12,420 bases of DNA. Source: Acidithiobacillus ferruginosus (GTDB lineage Bacteria; Pseudomonadota; Gammaproteobacteria; Acidithiobacillales; Acidithiobacillaceae). Location: assembly GCF_018854495.1 (NCBI RefSeq), contig NZ_JABBDR010000271.1, forward strand, positions 1-12,420. Reading direction: 5' to 3'. Position 1 is the first letter of the stretch. Each line of letters begins with the position of its first letter. Below the pieces are notes generated by a model, which made no database searches, was not told where the DNA came from, and was given only the letters and a program-made list of their open reading frames with translations. Shown here one piece after another: positions 6,450-12,420 of this stretch. A program made the translations under genes and the position numbers.

Positions 6450-7241
6450 ATGTCCCAGTTGCTGTATGACAACGGAACGCATAAATGCATAGCCTTCACC
6501 GATCTGGTGGAAGGTGAGGGGATTCAGGCCAACCAGTTCCTCATTGTTAATAATGGTGAAGGGATGCTGCTCGACCCTGGCGGTAACCTCACGTACAAGA
6601 ACCTGCTGGCAGAGATGGCGAGCTATTTCCTGCCGGCGCATCTCGATTATGTGTTTGCCTCTCATGAGGATCCGGATATCGTCGCCTCTGCCAACGGCTG
6701 GCTGCTGATCACCGACGCGAAGATTCTCATCGCCAATGAATGGACCCGTTTTCTGCCGCACTTCTGCTCCAAGGGGATGACCGCAGGGCGGGTCATCGGT
6801 ATTCCGCCGCAGGGCATGAGGGTCAATCTGGCGGGGCAGGAACTCTTTGTCGTGCCCGCGCATTATATGCATTCGGTGGGCAATTTCCAGGTTTACGATC
6901 CGGTGAGCAAGATTCTGTTCTCCGGAGATCTGGGCGCCAACCTGGTCAGTGGGCATGATGCTTCCAAGGTAATTGAAGGTGCGGAAGCGTTTGCGGCACA
7001 TCGTGCGGCATCCTCCATGGATGGTTTCCACCGCCGTTATATGGGTGGCCAGAAAGTCTGTAGGCTCTGGACCAATATGGCGCGGGGCATGGACATCGAA
7101 TGGATCGTGCCGCAACACGGCGCTTCCTTCAAGGGGCGGGAGACGGTCTTGGCGTTCCTCGACTGGTTCGAGGGGCTGGAATCGGGGCCTGATCTATTGA
7201 CCCAGAAGGACTTTCAGTTTCCTATTCCCGAGAATCTCTGA
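6450..7241 (+). CDS. ODP-type metallo-beta-lactamase-fold protein (flavodiiron-like, without flavodoxin domain)
   Basis: This 263-residue protein is a stand-alone beta-lactamase-fold domain related to the diiron half of flavodiiron proteins. The metal ligand set can be placed by spacing: His72, Asp74 and Asp76 (HEDPD), His141 (AHYMHSVGNF), Asp160 (LFSGDLGA) and His223 (VPQHGASF). The gaps of 18 residues between His141 and Asp160 and 62 between Asp160 and His223 are close to those of flavodiiron proteins. Two features mark the ODP (oxygen-binding diiron) branch rather than a reductase: Asp replaces the usual Glu in H-x-E-x-D, and no FMN domain follows. ODP proteins have been described as O2 sensors linked to chemotaxis signalling in spirochetes. 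Such a role here is inferred. It has its own strong promoter and is followed 12 nt later by a Roadblock/LC7 gene, probably in one transcript. Confidence 0.87.
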   Translation: MSQLLYDNGTHKCIAFTDLVEGEGIQANQFLIVNNGEGMLLDPGGNLTYKNLLAEMASYFLPAHLDYVFASHEDPDIVASANGWLLITDAKILIANEWTRFLPHFCSKGMTAGRVIGIPPQGMRVNLAGQELFVVPAHYMHSVGNFQVYDPVSKILFSGDLGANLVSGHDASKVIEGAEAFAAHRAASSMDGFHRRYMGGQKVCRLWTNMARGMDIEWIVPQHGASFKGRETVLAFLDWFEGLESGPDLLTQKDFQFPIPENL

Positions 7242-7243
7242 AA

Positions 7244-7249
7244 GAGGTG
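7244..7249 (+). promoter_or_regulatory. Shine-Dalgarno deciding the TTG start of the roadblock gene
   Basis: GAGGTG lies 4 nt before TTG at 7254. The next in-frame ATG (7272) has no comparable site, so the TTG is preferred. Confidence 0.6.
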
Positions 7250-7253
7250 CACC

Positions 7254-7613
7254 TTGAACTTGAATCAGGCCATGTTTGACGATCTCAATGCGCAGCTAGA
7301 TGCCATGTCGCCAGAAATACAAGGTACCGCGCTGATTTCCAATGAAGGGGCGGTGATTTTTCAGGAGGGGGAAACGATAGTGGACCAGCGTCTTATTGGT
7401 ATCGCCGGGGCTGCCATTGTGCGTCTTGCGGAGCATATCAGCTCTGGTCTTGCCGAATGTCCGGCACAGGAGATCAGTATTCGCTGTGAAAGGTATACGT
7501 CACTTTTTGTGCCAGTGGGAGCGGATGCGCTCCTGATGCTGGTACTCTCGGTAGATACGGATACGCGTCCTTTGGCGAGGGCTATCCCCGGTATGGTATC
7601 TGCATTGGGCTAA
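7254..7613 (+). CDS. Roadblock/LC7-domain protein
   Basis: The 119-residue protein has the size and pattern of a single Roadblock/LC7 domain: an N-terminal helix (FDDLNAQLDAMSPEIQ), a hairpin of strands around GTALISNEGAVIFQEG (24-39), a long central helix LIGIAGAAIVRLAEHISSGL and two closing strands EISIRCERYTSLFVPVG and ALLMLVLSVD. Such domains (MglB-like) dimerise and act as regulators or scaffolds for small Ras-like GTPases and other signalling proteins. No GTPase gene is visible in the window. It starts at TTG 7254, 12 nt after the ODP-like gene, and should share its transcript, suggesting it relays or scaffolds the signal of that metalloprotein. The functional link is inference from adjacency; the fold call rests on sequence pattern without a profile search. 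Confidence 0.78.
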   Translation: MNLNQAMFDDLNAQLDAMSPEIQGTALISNEGAVIFQEGETIVDQRLIGIAGAAIVRLAEHISSGLAECPAQEISIRCERYTSLFVPVGADALLMLVLSVDTDTRPLARAIPGMVSALG

Positions 7614-7772
7614 AGAGTTGTGTCATAAGCTTGCTGCCCAAGCCGGGCTGAAAGAAATCACGCTGTAGAAGGCGTCCTCCGCAGGTTTCTGTATTGCTGA
7701 TAAACACGCCATAATGGTCCCTGGCTGAGACTCTATCTCCAGCAGGTCCAGCGCGTGTCCGTCCCGCAGACC
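7614..7772 (+). other. Convergent intergenic region between roadblock gene and pbpC
   Basis: This 159-nt gap separates two convergent units. I see only weak inverted repeats (for example GCTTG-CTGCC-CAAGC near 7628-7642 and GCCC/GGGC beside it), neither followed by a T-run on either strand. There is no coding sequence with a credible start. Termination may be Rho-dependent or bidirectional by a structure I cannot score. Confidence 0.5.
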
Positions 7773-9869
7773 TTAGGAAGACTCAGGGCCAGCACCATGG
7801 ACAGCGCCCCGCGCAGTAGTAGTGCTGCCCCACTCCACATTGGCGGCGTTGGTCTTCGGTACTGCCTGCAACGCCCGCGTCACCAGTTTGCCGTTGGCGT
7901 CGAGAATACTGAGATGGTAGAAGCCCGCCACAGAGGGTGTCCAGCGCACACTTCTCAAGGCCGGGTTGGACGGAATGGGGCGACCATCCACCAGAAAATG
8001 AAAAGGTCGGCTGCCGCCGAGCACGCGAATACTGACCGGCTCACCGGCGGTCAGTTGCGCACCCGGTGCGGGTGCGGCGATCTCCAGCAGGGTGCCCATG
8101 GGCAGGCGCTGGAGGGTCAGTGGCCGGGTGGGTGGGTGCACCGACAGGGCGCGGCCCGGCAGGATGCTGAAGACCTTGGCGAGAATCGGAATGGCGGCAA
8201 GGGCGGTATCACCGGGCAGGGCAGCGCCGTTGGGCTGGCCGATCCAGACGGCGGCGGCGTAGCGGTGATTGAAGCCAATGGCCCAGTCGTCGCGGTTGCC
8301 GGCGCTGGTACCGGTTTTCCAGGCGATGCCGGTGGGACCGCCGAAGGGAAATGGACGGTTGAGGACGGCGGTGACCTCCTCTGCCGCATGGGGGGAGAGC
8401 AGGCGTCGTTGTCTGCGGCGCTGGCCGGCAATCAGGTGCAGGCGCTCCACCACCCCGCCATTCGCCAGCCCGGCATAGAGCGCCACCAGCCGCCGCATGG
8501 AAATGCCGGCGCCACCCAAGGCCAGGGGCAAGGCCGGGTCGGCCCCGTAAGGCAATATCACCGGCGTACCCGCCGCCGTCAGGTGTGCCGCAAAGCGCAA
8601 AGGCCCATAGGCTTTGATGAGGTCGATGGCGGGCACATTCAGAGAGCGCCGCAGCGCGGTGGTCGCCGTCACGATCCCCATGTAGGTGTCATTGTAGTCA
8701 TTGGGTTCATAGGCCCCGAAGTTGCTGGGGAAGTCGGCCACATTGGTAGTCGGACGGATCAGCCCCGCTTCAAAGCTGAGTCCGTAGAGGAAAGGCTTGA
8801 GAGCAGACCCCGGCGAGCGTATGGCTCGGGTCATGTCGATGTAGCCATGGCGCTGCGCATTACCCCAGTCGCCACTGTAAACGGCGCGGATGCCTTTGGT
8901 CTTGAGGCTGACTACCACGATGGCGATGCTCTCCGTCGGCTCCATGTGGCGAAGGGTCTGTCGGGCGATGACGGCGATGGCGCGGTCCATGGGTGCATTC
9001 AGAGTGGTGCGGGTACCGCTGGGCAACGTCGAAACTGCCTGGGGCGAGAGCAACGGCATGGGGTAGAGACGATGGGGCAAGGGGGTAGCCAAAGCGCGCT
9101 CCAGCTCTGCCTGGGAAATGACGCCCTGCCGCCGGGATTCCCGCAGGATCTGATTGCGGGTGGCGAGGGCGCCCCGCGGATGAATCAGCGGATTGAGCTG
9201 GTTGGGGTTGCGCACCATCATCACCAAAAAAGCTGCCTGTGCCGGTCCCAAGGTGCGTGGCGACTGGTGGAACCAGGCATGGGCGGCGGCCTCGACCCCC
9301 TCGATATTGCCACCCTCCGGGGCCAGAGATAGCCACATGCCCAGTACAGCGGATTTGGAGTGGTGTTCGAAGAGGGAAATGGCCTGCATGGCTTCCAGCA
9401 TCTTTACAGGCAGGGTGCGGGGCTGGGGATGTAGCATCCGTGTTACCTGCATGGTGATGGTGGAGGCGCCGGATACGACGTGACCCGCCAGTGCCATCTG
9501 TCCCACGGCGCGAAGAATGGCGAGAGGGTCGACGCCGGGATCCCAGGAGAAATGCCGATCCTCGATGGCCACCAGCATCTGTCGCATCACCGGGCTAACC
9601 TCTTGCGGGCGAGTGGCGAAGGCCCACTGCTGCTGTTTATTGAGAAACATGGCCAGCGCATGGCCATGACGGTCGTAGATGATGCGGCCTTCCTGCGCCA
9701 GGGTCCCGATACCGGGTGGCATAAACCAGGCTGTGATAGCCAGCACGACGATGCCGATGAGCAGCCAGCGCCAGGCACGTCGCCACCAGCGGTATCTGCC
9801 CCGGGGCCAGAACCAGGCCCCGCCCTGGGCCACGCCGTACACCAGCCAGCCAGACCAGCGCCGGATCAT
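7773..9869 (-). CDS. pbpC: Penicillin-binding protein 1C (bifunctional class A PBP type)
   Basis: PbpC enzymes combine a GT51 glycosyltransferase with a transpeptidase. The 698-residue product has a cytoplasmic basic N-terminus and one membrane anchor (about 34-50, WLLIGIVVLAITAWFM). The GT51 domain includes AIEDRHFSWDPGVDP (101-115) and SGASTITMQVTR (133-144). The transpeptidase has SALK (Ser355-Lys358), SLN (409-411) and KTGTS (518-522), all three active-site motifs intact. A C-terminal domain (about 585-672) fits the BiPBP_C type specific to PBP1C. In GT51 several consensus residues differ: Asp110 replaces the His of EDxxFxxHxG, VKMLE (155-159) replaces RKxxE, and MWLSLAPEGG replaces the usual YLN. 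The ATG at 9869 lies 7 nt after the macroglobulin stop with no clear Shine-Dalgarno, suggesting coupling. The adjacency matches the yfhM-pbpC pair of enterobacteria. Confidence 0.95.
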   Translation of the reverse strand: MIRRWSGWLVYGVAQGGAWFWPRGRYRWWRRAWRWLLIGIVVLAITAWFMPPGIGTLAQEGRIIYDRHGHALAMFLNKQQQWAFATRPQEVSPVMRQMLVAIEDRHFSWDPGVDPLAILRAVGQMALAGHVVSGASTITMQVTRMLHPQPRTLPVKMLEAMQAISLFEHHSKSAVLGMWLSLAPEGGNIEGVEAAAHAWFHQSPRTLGPAQAAFLVMMVRNPNQLNPLIHPRGALATRNQILRESRRQGVISQAELERALATPLPHRLYPMPLLSPQAVSTLPSGTRTTLNAPMDRAIAVIARQTLRHMEPTESIAIVVVSLKTKGIRAVYSGDWGNAQRHGYIDMTRAIRSPGSALKPFLYGLSFEAGLIRPTTNVADFPSNFGAYEPNDYNDTYMGIVTATTALRRSLNVPAIDLIKAYGPLRFAAHLTAAGTPVILPYGADPALPLALGGAGISMRRLVALYAGLANGGVVERLHLIAGQRRRQRRLLSPHAAEEVTAVLNRPFPFGGPTGIAWKTGTSAGNRDDWAIGFNHRYAAAVWIGQPNGAALPGDTALAAIPILAKVFSILPGRALSVHPPTRPLTLQRLPMGTLLEIAAPAPGAQLTAGEPVSIRVLGGSRPFHFLVDGRPIPSNPALRSVRWTPSVAGFYHLSILDANGKLVTRALQAVPKTNAANVEWGSTTTARGAVHGAGPESS

Positions 9870-9876
9870 GGGTCGC

Positions 9877-12420
9877 TCAGGAGGCCGGTGGCGTCACGGC
9901 CACCTTCCGCCCGGTCGTGCGCGCGAATATGGAGGGATGAAAAAGGTCGCTGACGGTGACCCCCGGCAGGACGTACTGACCGGGGGTGACGGCGCGCAGC
10001 AGAATGGCCGTCTTGAAGTCCGGAACCCCGTTACCGTTGAAAGCGTTATTGTTTTTTGGGGCCATCTGAAAGGCCGCTTCGTAGCGATCATCGGTAGCGG
10101 CCGTGGCTTCCGGCGCCGTCAGATGATGCAGCCAGGACAGGCCATGGACCTTGCCCGGTGTTACGCTACCGGCCAGTTCCCAGCCCGGCGGCAAACCCAT
10201 ATCGAGCAGTGCGCGGTGCGGCAGATTGTCGGTGATCGCCCCTTTCAACACGACTACGAAGACGGTGTTTTGTGGAAGGGATTCCGGCTTCAACGGCTTA
10301 CCGGCCAGCGTATAAAAAGCCCGGCTGACCTCCATCCCGTGGGTGGCGGCGGGCGGCGGCGTCAGCGTAACGCCTGTGGTCGCCAGCGAAACGGGGAGGG
10401 TTTCGTTACCTAGATTGCGTAGCGTTACGGGTCCGGTCAGGGGCAGGACCACAGGCCCTGTCCGCTGAATAACCTGGTTGCCCCACTGGACATGGACGGT
10501 CTGACCCTCGCCGCCCAGCACGCCATCGGCATAGAGGGCCCAAGCCAGTTCCTGGGTGGTCAGGTCGTCGGGTTCCAATCCTGCGCCGGGGAGGTCCCGC
10601 CGCAGCTTGGTCACGGCATCGGGCATCAAGCCGGTCTGCGCGATGATGGCGGGCACGGCCCAGGCGTCGCGCAGCGGCGAGCCAAAGGCCGTATCCCAGT
10701 CGGAACGCCCCCACCACCAGTCGCCACTAACTGGCTCCTGCGTTTTAATCGCCTTCTGCAGGGCTTTTAGCGCCTGATGCGGTTCGCCGATGGTGTTGAG
10801 GGCCGAACCCAGTTGGGCCAGCGCCAAGGGCATGCTGATCTGGTCCATATGCCGTGCCAGCATACGAATGGCCCCCGCCGGAGGTTTGCCCGCCAGGCTC
10901 AGGTCATAAACGGCGTAGATGCGGTCAAAGGCGGTGTGATTTTCGTTTTCGACTTCTTGACCTAACCAGTGCAAGGCTTGATCGATGGTCGGTTGCGGTA
11001 CGCCAGCCCCGGCCTTCTGGGCGCGCAGGAGGAATTCGGTGGCAAAGGCTGTAAGCCAGGGTTGGGCGTCACCATTGTTGGACCACAGGCCGAAGGCCCC
11101 GTCATAGCGCTGATCATTCAGCACCTGATTGACGTAATCCTGGAGCTTGGCGGCACGCCGGGGCGTAATCAGCGGCGGCTTCAACACCGTCAGCGGGAAA
11201 CCTTTGCTGGCGGCATTCAGCAGGGAACCGCAGTGCCAACCTTGATACAGGGCCTGTACATAGGCCTTGGGGTTGAAGGGCATGGTATTGCCGAGCGTCA
11301 CCGCGCTCACGGTGGAACCGGGAATAAAGCCCTGGGTATCCGGCTGTAGTGCGTGCTGGTCGCCCGCCGCCAGCGTCAGGTTGTGGTTTTTGGAAACGGG
11401 CGGCTGGGTGGAATGCACCACCATATTCCAATGGCGGACCAGGCTGTAACCAGCCGGACCCGTGACGGTCAGGGTCAGGTGTGCCGTGCCCTCTCCCGTG
11501 CCTGCCAGGGTCACCGGCAGCAGACGCATGGCCTGCGGTTTCAGGGATGCCCCACTACGGCCATTGCTCCCGACGCGGATTGGCCCGGTCGCCGTGATCT
11601 GACTGTGATACATGCCCGCTGGCAGCTTCAGGTTCTGCAACATGACCGTCGCCTGGACGCTGTCGCCGGGAGACAGGAAGCGCGGCAGCAGCAGGTCGGC
11701 GATGAGGCGGTTACGAATGATGATGTTGGTGTCGCCGGCACCGACCGCGTCGCCCTTCCAGGTTACGGCCATGAGGTGCAGTTCGCCGTTGAACTCCGGC
11801 ACCGTAAGGGGCAGTTCGGCGATGCCATCACTATTGGCCTGCACCGGGCCGGCGAAGAGCGCTACCACCTTCTGCGGAATGGGTCGCGCCGCCGGACCGA
11901 AATTGGCCCCTGCGCCGTTTTGCAGCAGGGCTTCAAAACCCGTGGGGCGGGCCAGCAGGGCGCCGTAGTCGTCAAAGACGCTGATATCCAGCCGCCGCTT
12001 GCCAAAGAAATGGTGCAGGGGGTTGGGATTGGGGAATTGGGTGAGGTTGAGGATGCCTTTATCTACTGCCGCCAGCGTCACATAGGCGCCGGGGCGGGTT
12101 TTCACCGGAATCCGGATGGTCTGCCGTGGGCGGTACACCGGATCGACGGTAAAGCGGACTGGAATGGCACGGCGGCCGGGCTGGAGGCCGAGCCAAGTCA
12201 GACCGATGGCCCGTTCCGGGGCCTCGGTAGCACTGGCGGGGCGGAACACATCCACCAGCGCATAGGCGCCCGCGCCCCAGTCCTTCCGGACCTGCACATG
12301 CAGGGTGCGGCCCCCTTTGGGCAGGGTAAAGTTCTTCACCTTCAAAATCTTGTCGTTGGCGATGACCAGTACCGCCGGGCCGGAAAAGGGCGCGGAGACA
12401 TGGATATCGGCGGTGCTGCC
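9877..12420 (-). CDS. Bacterial alpha-2-macroglobulin family protein, C-terminal part (partial at window edge), thioester motif lost
   Basis: The frame is open from the right edge, giving 847 codons of what should be a protein of over 1500 residues. The first visible codons (SAPFSGPAVLVIANDKIL) already resemble a macroglobulin domain strand, so the apparent TTG start at 12345 is not the true start. Then come the MG/A2M region with ALFAGPVQANSDGIAELPLTV and LLPRFLSPGDSVQATVML, a thioester-domain-like all-helical region from about residue 380 to 620, and the terminal MG10-like domain ending RAVTPGQYVLPG and HPSIFARTTG. Where active members have CLEQ, this protein has HCGSLLNAASKGFPL: Ser399-Leu-Leu-Asn at the aligned position and a Cys at 397, two residues early. 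Covalent thioester trapping is therefore unlikely. It precedes pbpC by 7 nt in the same orientation. Family members are periplasmic lipoproteins; the N-terminus is not visible here. Confidence 0.93.
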   Translation of the reverse strand, partial: GSTADIHVSAPFSGPAVLVIANDKILKVKNFTLPKGGRTLHVQVRKDWGAGAYALVDVFRPASATEAPERAIGLTWLGLQPGRRAIPVRFTVDPVYRPRQTIRIPVKTRPGAYVTLAAVDKGILNLTQFPNPNPLHHFFGKRRLDISVFDDYGALLARPTGFEALLQNGAGANFGPAARPIPQKVVALFAGPVQANSDGIAELPLTVPEFNGELHLMAVTWKGDAVGAGDTNIIIRNRLIADLLLPRFLSPGDSVQATVMLQNLKLPAGMYHSQITATGPIRVGSNGRSGASLKPQAMRLLPVTLAGTGEGTAHLTLTVTGPAGYSLVRHWNMVVHSTQPPVSKNHNLTLAAGDQHALQPDTQGFIPGSTVSAVTLGNTMPFNPKAYVQALYQGWHCGSLLNAASKGFPLTVLKPPLITPRRAAKLQDYVNQVLNDQRYDGAFGLWSNNGDAQPWLTAFATEFLLRAQKAGAGVPQPTIDQALHWLGQEVENENHTAFDRIYAVYDLSLAGKPPAGAIRMLARHMDQISMPLALAQLGSALNTIGEPHQALKALQKAIKTQEPVSGDWWWGRSDWDTAFGSPLRDAWAVPAIIAQTGLMPDAVTKLRRDLPGAGLEPDDLTTQELAWALYADGVLGGEGQTVHVQWGNQVIQRTGPVVLPLTGPVTLRNLGNETLPVSLATTGVTLTPPPAATHGMEVSRAFYTLAGKPLKPESLPQNTVFVVVLKGAITDNLPHRALLDMGLPPGWELAGSVTPGKVHGLSWLHHLTAPEATAATDDRYEAAFQMAPKNNNAFNGNGVPDFKTAILLRAVTPGQYVLPGVTVSDLFHPSIFARTTGRKVAVTPPAS

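Noticed and set aside
6399..7118. 239-residue open frame on the minus strand
   Set aside because: Antisense to the ODP-like gene and covering its promoter leader; no family resemblance.
7628..7650. Small inverted repeats after the roadblock gene as a terminator
   Set aside because: Stems are only 4-5 bp and no T-run follows on either strand.
7755..9332. 525-residue open frame on the plus strand
   Set aside because: Antisense to pbpC, whose active-site motifs are intact; no motif or credible start in the opposing frame.
12345..12345. TTG as the start of the macroglobulin gene
   Set aside because: The frame continues open to the window edge with residues typical of a macroglobulin domain, so the gene is truncated by the window.

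Overview
The window is about 60% GC, densely coded bacterial chromosome. Gene content (aerobic heme synthesis, de novo purine synthesis, a sulfite-exporter-type permease, a diiron-type beta-lactamase-fold protein) and GC level fit a gammaproteobacterium-like chemolithotroph such as Acidithiobacillus. That placement is an impression from the proteins, not a database result. I see no rRNA, tRNA, insertion sequence, CRISPR array or prophage gene.

Left block (1-3979, minus strand): an apparent operon purH > purD > tsaC/yrdC > hemF with gaps of 13, 15 and 4 nt. hemF runs off the left edge. PurH and PurD catalyse purine steps, TsaC makes the threonylcarbamoyl-AMP used for t6A tRNA modification, and HemF is the oxygen-dependent coproporphyrinogen III oxidase. 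purH has a recognisable promoter (-10 at 3986-3991, -35 at 4009-4014) and a leader of about 132 nt. The leader holds a hairpin plus T-run terminator 37 nt before the start codon, with a competing antiterminator pairing and a third hairpin that would sequester the antiterminator. This looks like a transcription attenuator of unknown ligand and is the most interesting item here.

Middle block (4038-7613, plus strand): a divergent promoter drives a tightly packed three-gene unit: a universal stress protein with a degenerate nucleotide-binding loop, a TauE/SafE-type permease, and a signal-peptide plus C-terminal-anchor protein resembling the TIGR02186 family. After a strong extended -10 promoter comes a two-gene unit: an ODP-type (flavodiiron-like) metallo-beta-lactamase-fold protein with a complete set of metal ligands, and a Roadblock/LC7 protein. 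The pairing suggests an oxygen or redox sensing module.

Right block (7773-12420, minus strand): the 3' part of a bacterial alpha-2-macroglobulin gene, running off the right edge, followed 7 nt later by pbpC (penicillin-binding protein 1C). This pairing is classical for periplasmic defence and peptidoglycan repair. Here the macroglobulin lacks the CxEQ thioester motif and the glycosyltransferase domain of PbpC departs from several usual motif residues. The two units converge across 159 nt (7614-7772), where I find no clear terminator. No gene-free stretch exceeds 300 nt; the longest is the 250-nt purH/usp divergent region.
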